In this document: in pieces, positions 9,897 through 20,904 of the stretch
Numbering within the stretch: position 1 is the stretch's first letter
Layout: each line of letters begins with the position of its first letter
Assembly (NCBI GenBank): GCA_009823505.1
Contig: VZQC01012261.1
Location: forward strand, 1,231,819 to 1,295,818
Length of the DNA: 64,000 nt
Direction: 5' to 3'
Source of the DNA: Rhizomys pruinosus
Taxonomy: Eukaryota > Chordata > Mammalia > Rodentia > Spalacidae
Made by a program: the position numbers and the translations under genes
The notes under the pieces: generated by a model
The model's database searches: none
What the model was told of the DNA's origin: nothing
The model's input: only the letters and a program-made list of their open reading frames with translations

Positions 9897-10594
9897 GACT
9901 GCATTGAGATGGGATTTATATTAACAGTAACCAAAAAATGAGGTCACATAAATGACAATAAGATCAGGAAAGGGCTTATCATTTGTATCAGAGTTTTCAA
10001 CCTTCACTACCTATAGAATTATCTGGAAGCTTTCAGATGGAGGCTGTGTGTCAGTGTTTCTACAACTTTGCAGTTAAGTTCCATTGTGCAGTTAGGGGTG
10101 AGAGATGGTGATTTACATTAAGTACCACATGATAAGTCACAGAATGTTGGGTCTAATACAGGTTATTGAAAATGAGCATGCCTACTCCAAAACTACATCT
10201 GAAATGCTTCAAACTCTGGACATTTTTTAATGCTGACAGGATGCCACAGGATGGCACATTCCACACCTATGTAGTGATGCATTGTAGTCAAAATGTAGGC
10301 ACATGGTGCATTAGACTCAGTACTCTAAGGGATGAAAGACACAGACACAGGAGCCCTTTTAGCTGTGACACACACACTTTTATCATGAAATAATCAAACA
10401 CATTATATAAAATTCTCTTAAACCTATATGTATAGAATGTACATGAAGCATGAATTAATTTTGTGTTTAGACTTGGTTTCTGTTCCTAAGATATCTCATT
10501 ATGTGTATGTAAATATTCCAAAATCTGAAAAGGTCTGAAAATCAAACCAAATGCTGCTGGTCTCAAACAGTTTTGATAAAAGATGCTCAAACTT

Positions 10595-10740
10595 AGCCAG
10601 GGGTGGTAGTACATGCCTTTAGTCCCAGCACGCAACAGAGGCAGGCAGATTTCTGTGAGTTGAAGATCAGCCTAGTCTGTATAGTACGTTCCTGGCTAAC
10701 CAGAGCTACATAGTGAGACCCAGTCCCAAAAACAAACAAA
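10595..10740 (+). mobile_element. B1-like SINE
   Basis: A diverged B1 with imperfect flanking copies (AAGATGCTCAAACT and AAGGATATTCAAACT). Confidence 0.88.
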
Positions 10741-11610
10741 AAGGATATTCAAACTACTTTATTCTAAGCCACTTAAGAGAGTGTTTATCCTGTTACAGGG
10801 ATAAAACAAAAGTAAAAAAAATAATAATAAAATAAGGTCAGTGGTGCCTGGAGAACAGTAAAAAGATGGTATAAATGAGAGTCAGAGGGAGGAAATGGAC
10901 AGATTCAAGTCATAGGATTAAGTTAGGCCTCGATACCAGGGAAAGATGTTTGGATTCGATTCTAAAAAGGACTTTGAAAAGGAGGAGAAAGCTCTGACCA
11001 GGTGACGACCAGATAGTCCAGATGAGACACAGAGTGGCAGGAACTAGAGTGATAGCTGTGCAAATGGATGGCAGAAAGGGGAAACTGGGGGTGTCATAGA
11101 AGTGGAGATACTACTGCTGACCAGTTGGTTGTTTGAGTCAAGGGAGAGATATTCCTAGATTTGGACAAGCATAACTCATGGAGAGTAGCACCATGGCGGA
11201 GACAGGACAACTGGCAGATTCGCAGGACAGAACAGCACTAAATTTCAAATGCCTGGTAGGCATGTAGTAGTCAAACTTAAAGAACTGGATGCACAAAGAC
11301 AGCTTTAAAAGGAAAATCAGAGCCAGAGAAGTAAATTTAGGAGTCATCAGTATGTAACTGTAAAGCCTTGGAACCAGATGAAGTTACATAGGAGGAGGGG
11401 CTGAAGAATAGGTTCTAGGGCACTCTTTATTTAGAACACAAAAATTGAACATAAATATACACATGCAGTAAATTCCTAGGAGAAATAAAAAACGACAACA
11501 TATTCTAAATTCTTCATTCTCTCAGCAAAATATTAGTATTATTTTGAGTACTTTTATATGATACATCTACTCATTCAATACTAGAACTGTTGATAAATTA
11601 GCATAATAAA
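10741..11610. other. Unassigned purine-rich sequence
   Basis: I see no exon or identifiable repeat. The composition at 10850-11150 (AGGA/GGAA-rich) resembles old interspersed repeats, but no family can be named. Confidence 0.3.
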
Positions 11611-11753
11611 GGTGGACATGACAGTGCACACCTTTAACCCAAGCAAAGTGGATCTCCTAGAGTTTAAGATCAGCCTGGTCTATTATAGCAAGTCCCAGGT
11701 TAGCCAAACCTACACAGTGAGGACCTGTTTCAAAAAAAAGTAAATAAATAAAA
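11611..11753 (+). mobile_element. Old B1-like SINE
   Basis: GCACACCTTTAACCC, GATCAGCCTGGTCTA and a terminal A-rich tail give the degenerate B1 order. Confidence 0.85.
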
Positions 11754-12835
11754 TGATGCATTCCTCACCAGGAATGTATCTTTTAATTTAAAGTTAAATT
11801 ATATAATAAAATAAAAAATTTAAATAATACTTAAAAATATTAAGAGGAACGAATTCTCAAGGTTGCCAGCCCACACTCATAAAAGGAAAAATAGAGTTAA
11901 TAAAATAAAATTGGTCTTAACACAAACCCTTCTCAGGTTACTATAGTTTGTTGAGCCTCTGTATAGAAGGGTAAGAGCTTTATGTTGGACATGTGATTTC
12001 TCTAGGTTATGATATAGTCTAATCAATCAAAGCTTAGTAAGAAAGGTTCTGCATATTGATTTTTCCCATATTTCATCCAATCACTGATATTATCAGTTAT
12101 GTTTTGATTGAGATGAAATTTGTCAATGGAAAATAGGTAGTAAACATCTTAAGGTGTTGTGCTTGTTAGGAGATAACTTAAACTTGACTTGGCCTCTAGC
12201 TCATTGGCTGAAATACCTTAAGATTATTTGATATGATATTTGTGTATAAATATATATGGATGGCCAGTGATCATTTGGCCTTGGAGCCTAATAAAGTTGG
12301 TATGAATTTCTCCTTTGTGTTAAATTTTGTTGAACACAACAGTTTATCAAAAACAAAAATTAGCCTGGTGATTTTGTGGTTTTCCAATAGCATATTTCTG
12401 TTCTTCCCTTTTGCAAGTTTAGTGACATTGCAAATGAAAATAAAAGTGGTTTGGAAGTAGTACAGTATTCTTGAGGTTTTCTTCAGTCAGGTTGAAGGAC
12501 AAACATTTTTGTCATTTTTGTAGTTAGTCAATAAATATATATTGAGCCATGACATAACAGCCCGTTGAAGCATGTTTGGATACTCCAACTGAATATTATC
12601 TCCAGACTTGGTTATATCTTGGCAAAACACATAAATTTTATTAAGCTTCTTAAATCACTTACCTCATATTTTTTACTGAATGTGGAGTAACTTCCAGAAA
12701 TGTCAAAAAGGGCAGTTTGAATGTGCCATGACTACACAATATTGTAGATTCAACTTTGCCTTTCAATTCATCTCACATTCTCAAAGCAAGTACTTCCTTA
12801 GTAACATTTTTATCCAAGATAAAAAAAAAATTCAT
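11754..12835. other. AT-rich unique sequence
   Basis: No gene, RNA or named repeat seen. Confidence 0.4.
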
Positions 12836-12850
12836 AAGAGTATGGCTCTG

Positions 12851-13100
12851 AGGGGCTGGAGAGATGGCCTAGCGGTTGAGAGCGCCGACCGCTCTTGCAG
12901 AGGATCCGGGTTCGATCCCCAGCACCCACATGGCGGCTGAGAACCGTCTGAAACTCCAACTCCAGGAGAACTCCAGCTCCAGGGGAATCCGACGCCCACT
13001 TCTGACCTCCGCGGCATTGCACGACACGGGTGCACAGACTTGCATGCAGACAATACATTCGTACACATACAGAAATAAATAAAAAAAAATTAAAAAAAAA
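12851..13100 (+). mobile_element. Young B2 SINE with internal duplication
   Basis: A complete B2 between perfect 15-bp duplications AAGAGTATGGCTCTG (12836-12850 and 13101-13115). The polymerase III B box GGTTCGATCCC is intact. An AACTCCA(A/G)CTCCAGG module is doubled. It ends in an A-rich tail with AATAAA. Confidence 0.97.
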
Positions 13101-13115
13101 AAGAGTATGGCTCTG

Positions 13116-13388
13116 GGATTTCATTATTTTGGATAACAGAATATAGATTATCCATATTACATCATAGCATATGGTATTTTTTGAGCATTCCTTTCTCTTT
13201 CTGCATGATATTAAATGAATAAGAACAATTATATGACTCCATAAAAATTAACACATTCATTAACAATGATATTAACTTGAAGAGCCTTCCCTTCCTCTAG
13301 ATAAAATGGAAATATTTTCAGATGCATAGAAAGATCTTTGACAGTGTTTTCCATTAAAATTCAATAAAAATAAGTACTACTAAACAGC
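13116..13388. other. Unique sequence
   Basis: Nothing recognised. Confidence 0.4.
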
Positions 13389-13495
13389 ATTTTTTTTCTT
13401 TTTGAGACAGGGTCTCCCTTTAGTCCCAGCTGGCCTGGAGCCCACTATGTAGACCAGGCTGGCCTTGAACTCACAAGCCACCACAATGCCCGGAT
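13389..13495 (-). mobile_element. B1 SINE with internal deletion
   Basis: Antisense B1. The centre between GAACTCACA and AGCCACCAC is missing (about 45 bp compared with the other B1 copies here). Confidence 0.9.
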
Positions 13496-13736
13496 AGCAA
13501 GAATTCAAGCTATTCAAATAAGAGACTGTTAAGATTGTTAGAAGTATGTTTAAAATAATCATAATTTTGAAATTTCTGAGAAATATTGGAAATACTGATT
13601 CATTATCCCTGAATCTCAGAGTCATATGCCAGGAATTTGAAAACACTGATAAACTTCTCCCCCCTCAATGTTATAATTCTAAAATGTATCCTTGCTGCTG
13701 AATAAATGTACTTTGCTTTTAAAAAAGAAAACATTC

Positions 13737-13957
13737 GGGGCTGGAGAGATTGCTCAGCCGTTGAGAGCACCGACTGCTCTTGTAGAGGACCCGGGTTTGA
13801 TTCCCAGCACCCACATGGCATCTGAGAACCATCTTTAACTCCAGTTCCAGGGGACTCCAACACCCTCTTCTGACCTCTGTGGCACTGCATGGCATGGGTG
13901 TACCAACCTACATGCAGACAGTACCTTCATACACATATGAAAATAAATAAATAAATC
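13737..13957 (+). mobile_element. B2 SINE
   Basis: A full B2 with several substitutions. The flanks AAAACATTC and AAATCATTC are probably a decayed target duplication. Confidence 0.95.
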
Positions 13958-15523
13958 ATTCAATATTCATGATTAGAGTGACAACCTAAAATTCAAATAT
14001 CTGTAACAAATATCAGTAGTACGCAGTCACTGCATGGGAAGGTATAGGCCACCCAATCACACCACGAAGACAGCAAGGTCCTGCTTCCCTCCCTTGCCTG
14101 ATACTAAGGATATTCATCACAGAAATCTTCAAAATCAGCAAGGGATATTGCACCTTTCCTACCCACAAAGAGTCGTCTTCATGGTCTATTTTTCAGTGGC
14201 AAGAGATCATTACATAAGCAATTAAAAAGAACATTAGAGTGAAAATAATTTCAATAAAGGTCTTTGCTTATTTTAACTAGTATCTTATAGGCTGGCTGTC
14301 CTATACTTTCTGAAAAGAAAAATAGAAGTTTTATAGTAAATGATTTCTACCTCTTAAATCTAAAAACAATAGTAAAATGAAAAACCACATTCTTAAATCT
14401 TCAGAGTAGTATCATAATGATGGAAAAGGAACAGAAGCTATTGGGATGTCATACATATAAACTAAATGTATAATGAGTAGTTAATGTGAAATTAGCATTA
14501 CTCAGTCATGATGGTGATATGAATATTTTTCATACCTGTGGCTACAGTGTTGGGAGCATTGATTGCTCAGCATCCTCAGTGTGTGTTCTTTGACTCTTGG
14601 TTCTTAAAACCATGAATTAATGGCTAAGATCAGCTACTATAGCCAAGACTACATTGGTTTGAATCCTGCTTCTATTACTTGAAAAAAAATGAGTGAGTTA
14701 TTATCTACAAAGAATTAAACCATGTCTCCCCCCTCTAATAAACACTGCATAAGAGTTAATTTAGGGAAAACATATGGGAAGTATAAAGCATCAGAGACAA
14801 ATATTCTTGATGAAAAAAGGAGATTCTTTTAGGACTAACCTAAAAGAGATTCTTTTAGACTAACAAATTTCCAAATTTGTCTGTCTTGTTCCCATATGTT
14901 TTGATGTCATTTTCAATTCTTTGTCTAGGAAATACTAAGGGTTAACAGAGATTAAAAACAATCAAATGCTGAACATATTGTCAGCGTAGTTGGCAGCATC
15001 TTGTATGGATCCATTAGTGTTATAACATGAATCATTCATTATGCTAATGTTGTCTTTTTGAAACTATCAATTATGATTTGTTCATAAAAAATTACCATCA
15101 TCTTTAGACTTATGCAGCTGAGAATCCATTCCCATGCCCTTGGCTCAACTTGAGTTTGATGAAGATCTAATTAAAATGAGAGATGTTGGATTAGATAATC
15201 TCTAAGGTCCCATTGAGCTTTCAGAGAATCTATAAAAGGAGACTGGAGGTCTAAAAAGAAATCTAATGTGCTCTTTTAGTTCCTTTTCTTTGTGGATCTC
15301 ATGGAGTAGTCTGCTAGAGGAGAAGGAGGCCAGAGGCCTCGAGGACAGTCAGGAAGCCCACACGTATCACTCTTGGCCAGCTTCAGTCTCTTAGCTGACA
15401 TCGATAGTAGCATCTTACAAAAGGTATTGGAACTACATCTGCCAGAATTAGAGAAGGAATAAGAAGAGAAGAAGCTAGGGGTCCAGAGCCTGTAAATACT
15501 TCTAAAATCTCCACCGTGGACCA
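13958..15523. other. Unassigned sequence
   Basis: No exon recognised. An 82-codon minus-strand frame at 15276-15524 has no recognisable features. A direct repeat of AGATTCTTTTAG occurs at about 14820-14857. Confidence 0.35.
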
Positions 15524-15600
15524 CTAGGGGGTAAAGGCACCTGCTGCCAAGCCTGTGGACCTGAGTTCAGTCCCCAGGACCCACAATAGAAAGGCCAGGG
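15524..15600 (+). mobile_element. B3-type SINE fragment
   Basis: GGTAAAGGCACCTGCTGCC, CCTGAGTTCAGTCCCCAGG and ACCCACA give the tRNA-derived head of B3 (B2-related). Confidence 0.75.
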
Positions 15601-15691
15601 ATGCTTGGCTTCCAGGACATGCAACCTGTGCCTACTCTCCTACCACTTGATTTAGTGTTCTGGTGTTAACACTTTGAAACTCTTAAAAATT

Positions 15692-15838
15692 ATGGTGGTA
15701 GTATATGCCTTTAATCCCAACACTCAGGGGGCAGAGGCAGGCGGATCTCTGTGAATTCAAGGCCAGCCTGGTCTACAGAGTAGGTTCCAGGCCAGCTGGG
15801 GCTACAGGGAGATCCTGTCTCAAAAATACCAAAAAAAT
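15692..15838 (+). mobile_element. B1 SINE
   Basis: TATGCCTTTAATCCCAACA, GGCAGAGGCAGGCGGATCTC and a terminal CTGTCTCAAAAA; the first few bases of the head are missing. Confidence 0.93.
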
Positions 15839-16292
15839 TAACTGACCAGAAGACTCCTGTTTTAATTTTTCACAAGCCCTTAAGTGATACATAGTCATGC
15901 ATTCAATGGAAGCCAGTTCTGTATAGAATTTTGGTTTGCTTTTCAACTTCATCGATGACTTGGTGTTACATAAATAAGATAAAAGTAACCTGTAAAATCA
16001 TGACATTAAACCTGGGAGGCACTTTGAAAGGCTTCCCTTCAACATCAAAAGCCTACATCCTTTGTACTCCTTGCTTACAGGGATGGTAAAGTTCCAAGAA
16101 GGGGAGTGTTTGTTTCATTTTATTGCTTATTTAGTCTAACAGCATCATTATGAAAGAAGGCACTAATGTTACCCTTGATGCTTACAGAGTTATGGTGATT
16201 ATAATTTATTTATTATAAACATTGAAGCAAATATTTTGTTTTTAAAGTTTTGTGTCTTAAAGTATTACAGGAAATTTGGACAAGGTAAAATC
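15839..16292. other. Unique sequence
   Basis: Nothing recognised. Confidence 0.4.
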
Positions 16293-16297
16293 CTTGG

Positions 16298-16425
16298 TGT
16301 GGTGGTTTGAATGAGAGTGTCCCCCATAGGCTTTAAGTATTCAGACATTTTGTCTCCAGTTGGTGGCACTGTTCTTGGAGGTCTTAGAAGGTGTGGCCGT
16401 GCTGGAGGAAGTATGTCACTGACAG
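16298..16425 (+). mobile_element. MT-type MaLR LTR, 5' end only
   Basis: TGTGGTGGTTTGAATGAG, GTCCCCCATAGGC, GTTGGTGGCACTGTT and GGTGTGGCCGTGCTGGAGG match the same positions of the LTR at 62949-63307. The LTR stops at about 16425, and retroviral coding sequence of another family follows. CTTGG precedes the element (16293-16297) and recurs after 17667. Confidence 0.8.
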
Positions 16426-16855
16426 ACACTGGAAGCTAAGACTTCCCCCTGGCCACTTTGGGCTTCTACTGCCCTTAAGCCAACAGGCTAAGGAAGGAAT
16501 AACAATAGTAGGAGGAGTGATTGATCCAGACTACCAGGAGGAAATTGGACTTTTTCCCCATAATGGGGGCAAGGAAGATTATATCTGGAAGGCAGGAGAT
16601 GCTGTAGGGTGCCTTCTGGTGCTACCATGTCCTATGATTGAGGTCAATGGGAAACTCCAACAACCCAAACCAGACAAGACAACAAATGCCCCAGACCCTT
16701 CAGGGATGAAGGTATGGGTCACTCCTCCAGGGAAAGAGCCAAGACCTGCAGAGGTGCTTGCTGATGGTGGAGGAAATACAGAATGGGTAGTAGAAGAAGG
16801 TAGTCATAAATATCAGCTGAAGCCACGGGACCAGTTGCAGAAACGTGGATTATAA
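16422..16855 (+). pseudogene. ERV-L pol C-terminus: dUTPase domain remnant
   Basis: An open frame runs from an ATG at 16391, inside the LTR fragment, to TAA at 16853-16855. The retroviral part starts near residue 11. It shows a dUTPase motif 3 (GGVIDPDYQ at residues 41-49, followed by EEIG) and a motif-4-like segment KAGDAVGCLLVLP (67-79), then a proline- and lysine-rich linker and a C-terminus that ends QLQKRGL. ERV-L elements carry a dUTPase after integrase, and dUTPases hydrolyse dUTP to dUMP plus pyrophosphate. Motifs 1 and 2 are missing, so the protein would be inactive alone. A Glu follows the Tyr-Gln where many dUTPases have Gly. No frameshift or stop interrupts the remaining 140 or so codons. 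Confidence 0.8.
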
Positions 16856-16896
16856 TAGATATTAACTTTTGTCCTATTTGGTTAGAATGTGCTTGT

Positions 16897-16943
16897 TCAT
16901 ATATATATATATATATATTATATCTATATATATATATGTATAT
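16897..16943. repeat. (AT)n microsatellite
   Basis: An AT dinucleotide run interrupted by TATCTATA, in the 3' noncoding part of the ERV-L unit. Confidence 0.9.
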
Positions 16944-17185
16944 TAAGCAGATACTTATGTTGTTCCCTTTTGAATGTGCAACTAAGTGTTAAGTGTTGTC
17001 ATATTTAGGTTATTAGATACTGAAGGACTAAGTGTTCCTCAAGGACATTACCTACTCTAAGATATAATGCTCTGAGATTGCACATGAGACACTTATAACA
17101 TGTTAGGTGGAATTATGACCTTGCCATTGTTCTCAATTGACATTTAAGCATAACATAAGGAGAGGCTATTTATTGGGTGTCAAGT

Positions 17186-17201
17186 TGACAAGGGGTGGAC
17201 T
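17186..17201 (+). promoter_or_regulatory. Polypurine tract of the ERV-L unit
   Basis: TGACAAGGGGTGGACT stands directly before the LTR start TGTGATGG. The wider context GTGTCAAGTTGACAAGGGG is shared with the MaLR at 49705-49722. Confidence 0.75.
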
Positions 17202-17667
17202 TGTGATGGTTAATCCTGGGTGTCAACTTGACTGGACTAAGGAACAAATAAGAGAAAAAGGATCTTTGGATTGGACTACCTCAACCCGGATGGCCCACCC
17301 CAAATGTGGGTGTTACCTTCTGCTGGCAGGCAGTTATAAAAGGTCATGGCAGAGGGAGCTGGTCCCTTTTTTCCTGCGGCTTGCCTCTGTCTCACTGGTG
17401 AGTTTGTCTTGCTGCTGTGATCAACCCTTCGGATCCCAGCGTGTACTGAGACCAGAAGATCTCCTGGAATCCATCAGGCCTTCAGCACCAGATTGGGACT
17501 ACTGAGACATCCCGCCTTGCAGACTGAGCAGTTCCCTGGATTCTCAGCCTCTCCAGTGCGGCGAGGCTACTGTTGGACTCCTTGAACTCTGAGCAAATCA
17601 ATAAATTGTATATAGATATATATTCGTCCTGTTGCTTCTGTTTCTTTAGAGAACCCTGACTAATACA
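17202..17667 (+). mobile_element. ERV-L-type (MLT2-like) 3' LTR
   Basis: The LTR begins TGTGATGGTTAATCC and ends CTGACTAATACA. It has a TATAAA at 17335-17340 and a poly(A) signal AATAAA at 17600-17605. CTTGG follows at 17668-17672 and matches the five bases before 16298. The start resembles MLT2-class LTRs of ERV-L. Confidence 0.8.
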
Positions 17668-17672
17668 CTTGG

Positions 17673-18080
17673 TATGCTAGACTTTCGGGTCTTTGTTTTG
17701 AAACTTCTTAATTAAGCTGTTTCTTGATTAAATGTTTACTTACAGTGCCCATAATAGATTGATTCATTAAGTCACTTGTATTTAAACCATTAAAGCTGTT
17801 TCCTGTGCAGCTTTTACCTATGGTACTTACTCAGAAGAGGAAATTAGGGCAGTAATAAAGCCTATCATTTATCACCAGGAATTCTGGGGAATCTATCTGC
17901 CAATGTTTAATTTTGCCATTATGCCCATCTGTCTCTGGAAAGAACACGAATGCTGGTAGAGTCTAATCCCACAGGCTGTATAGGTTAAATCTTCTTTTGC
18001 TAACAACAACTATATAAAGAACTCCCCATTTGACAATGAAGAAAAATGTAAGTATTTACAAGGCAATTAAAAAAATAAGA
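17673..18080. other. Unique sequence
   Basis: Nothing recognised. Confidence 0.4.
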
Positions 18081-18231
18081 GCTGGCCGTGTTGTGGCATG
18101 CCTTTAATCCTAGCACTTGGGAGGCAGAGGCAGGCGGATCTCTGTGAGTTCAAGGCCAGCCTGGTCTACAGAGTGAGTTCCAGGCCAGCTGAGGCTACAG
18201 GGAGACCCTGTCTCAAAAAGACCAAAAAAAT
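18081..18231 (+). mobile_element. B1 SINE
   Basis: Full B1: GCTGGCCGTG, CTTTAATCCTAGCACTTGGG, GGCCAGCCTGGTCTACAGAG, with a short A tail. Confidence 0.95.
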
Positions 18232-18235
18232 CGGC

Positions 18236-18520
18236 CCCCTGAGCTTTTTTCCAAAGCAGTTGGGCGTAATGCATATTGGAAACAACAACAACAACAGAAA
18301 GGACCGCATCAAAGAACTGACTGAAACAGTGAACTTCTGCTCAAAACAGTCAACTTCCTCATGGAGAATATTGAGAAAGACTGAGAAAGAGATGAAAAGC
18401 ATGTTTGGCAGAATGCATGAGCTCTGGTGGGGTGGAGGAATGGGGGGGCACGGGTCTAGATTTGTTAAAAAAAATAAATTTATGTGAAAAAAAATAAAAA
18501 TAAAAATAAAAATACGAGCA
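18236..18520 (+). mobile_element. L1 3' UTR tail
   Basis: An (AAC)n segment, AGACTGAGAAAGAGATG, GAATGCATGAGCTCTGGTGG and an A-rich AATAAA tail follow the same order as the L1 3' ends at 46390-46640 and 57217-57397. It is truncated at its 5' end against the B1. Confidence 0.8.
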
Positions 18521-20904
18521 TGCATTTTCATTTTTCTTCGCCTTTATCATCTAAGAACATATTTAAGTGGCTCCAAATAGTCACACAAGTAAATGGGCAG
18601 ATCTTAATCCGCTGACTATAGACTATGTGATAAGAAAGTCGACTTGCCTGACAATAGGATTCTGACCCCCAGGTAGGCATAGTGGTGTCCCATGAAGAGA
18701 ATCAAGTGGCGGTGGTTTGGTACACGAGTTTTTGTATCTAATTCTGAACACAAGAGAAGTATGAAATAGGTACATAGTTTTATTGAAAAGTTCTAACAAG
18801 TTTTATATTGCACATAAGAAATACTAAATCTGTAGTAAACTAGACTATAGTAGCAGAGTCATCAGTATTTAGAATTTAAAACTATCGTATCACTTTGGGA
18901 AAGGTCTCCTGTGTTAATGCTTGAATCTAATGATCTACTTAGATGGCTGTGTTTTTCTTTAGGCCTCAAGAAGTTCTTAGAGCATGCCAGCTGCTCTAAC
19001 CTAGTACCTGGGATATAGAAGATACACAGTGCATGTTCACTGAGTAAATGAATTAATGATCCCATTTCTATAACACCTGCCTTGCCTATGCCAGGCACTG
19101 TACTAAATATTTCCTTATTCAATGTCCATGCCTCTCTGTAGAAATTACTAAGATAACTGTTAGCATATATAGCACTTTACTGTGCTTTAGAAAAATGCTC
19201 TCCCTTGGGCTGATGGATTAGACAAAGGTAATTCCTCTAAGAAAATGTAACCCTCTGGGCATGTGGCTCAACGAATACACCCTTACCCTGGGTGGAGTTC
19301 CAACTTCCATGGCACCTATATCTATTCTGTGTAGAAGGTACAGCTGAGACTTGGAGAATTCAGGTGATTTGCTCAATGCACACATTTGGCAGTGACAGAG
19401 GGTTCAAAGATCCAAACCCTAATCATAGTCTCTAGTACTGAGGAAGGCACAACATTACATGGGCATCAATATAAACAATGTAGAACCATTTCCAAAACCC
19501 CAACCTACAGTTGCTTATAAACAACTACAGCAGAGTATAAATGAGGGCCCTGACCTTGGTATTCTGGCATCCTATGGTCTCCAGTGATAATAATGATGAT
19601 GATTAATGATGATTCTGAATATTTATATAGAACTTTACAGCAATGTGTTTGCTCATTAATATGACAGTGGCTTAAAAATCAGTAGGTTCTCACAAAGGTC
19701 CTTTGGGGGAAGCCAAGTAGGCATCATGCTCTCTATTACATTAATTACACAAAGAAGGTCAAGAAAAACTGTGTGACTCCCAAGGGTCCCATGCTCAGAG
19801 TGTGGCAGAGGAAGTTTGAATTCAAGCTCCAGCTTCATGGATAGGTTTCTGGTCACTGCTGCCCATTGTGAGCTCATCTTGATCCAGGTCAGTCATTTGC
19901 TATTAATAAAACCCAGAGCTCCCAAACCTATTGGCACATTAGAGCTGTCAGGAAGGCTCTGTGAAATCTAGGTCACTGGGCTCCCCAGACCTGTTGCAAA
20001 GGTGGGGAAGAAGGAAGCTCTGTGTATTTTAAACAACCTTTCCAGGTGATCTGATTGTTTCCTGGTGTAGACTGCCTGGTTGTCCTCCCACTGCCAGGAA
20101 TGGGAGTGGCTCTAAATTCTCAGGGCCAGCTCAGGGCCCTTGCCTGTGCTCAGCTTCCTTAGGCCTAGTTGTATTCTACCCATTTTTCAAGGACTGGCTC
20201 AAGTCCCTGAAGAATTCACTCTGTCAATGCTTGTTGCCCCCTTTTTTGAGGGCATCTCACCTTCCTGTCTGAGCACCTTTTGTGGGATAAAAGGACAGAA
20301 GGCTCAGCTCCAGTGGTATCTGATATCAAGCCAACTCAGTGTTCTTCCTTCTGTCATCATTCTATGATGCAGAGTTTGTGATTATTGTCCCCACTTTACA
20401 GATGTAAGAAGGGTGGCCTGGCATACAGATGGGCCAGAACAGAGTCTCAGCAGCTTCAGTCTCTTGACTTTCTTTTTACTCTGCAGTGTATTTCACTCTG
20501 GTCTTTTCTTACTATCAAGATATATTTTGTACACAATAGGGGAAATTGTCTTACATTACAAAAAAAAAAAAAAAAAAAAAAACCCCTTTCACCTTTGATG
20601 TACAATCCATTCAGCAAAATCACCCAGTTGTTGAAGAAGTTAAAGAATGTCTTCCTATATTCCCTGGCCAACTTCAGAAAGGCAAATTGATATTCTTAGA
20701 GATGTATTCATTTATTCAAGCCTTTTAATATTAGAAAGTGATTCTACCCAACATTCTGTCCTTCTCCTTCTTTGTCTTCAAGGAACCACAAAAAGTAAAG
20801 ATTCACAGAAGCCTTAAGCATTATCTTGAGGAAGCCATTCATTTTAGAACAGCTGACCGAGTGATGTTAAATTAACCCTTTACAGTCTTGTGTCTCATTT
20901 GTTT
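18521..20904. other. Unassigned sequence with a possible MIR
   Basis: No exon recognised. The stretch at 19335-19440 reads like an antisense MIR core (CAGGTGATTTGCTCAATGC, GGTTCAAAGATCC). A pure A tract at 20560-20582 is followed by ordinary sequence. Confidence 0.35.

Noticed and set aside
12810..13124. Several overlapping 60-100 codon frames that recur at other sites with the same peptides
   Set aside because: They are frames inside B2 SINEs (also at 1792, 8469, 26042, 36324) and reflect repeat sequence, not host genes.
19258..19325. Possible ID or MIR head
   Set aside because: The match to a B box and to the ID order is too weak to call.
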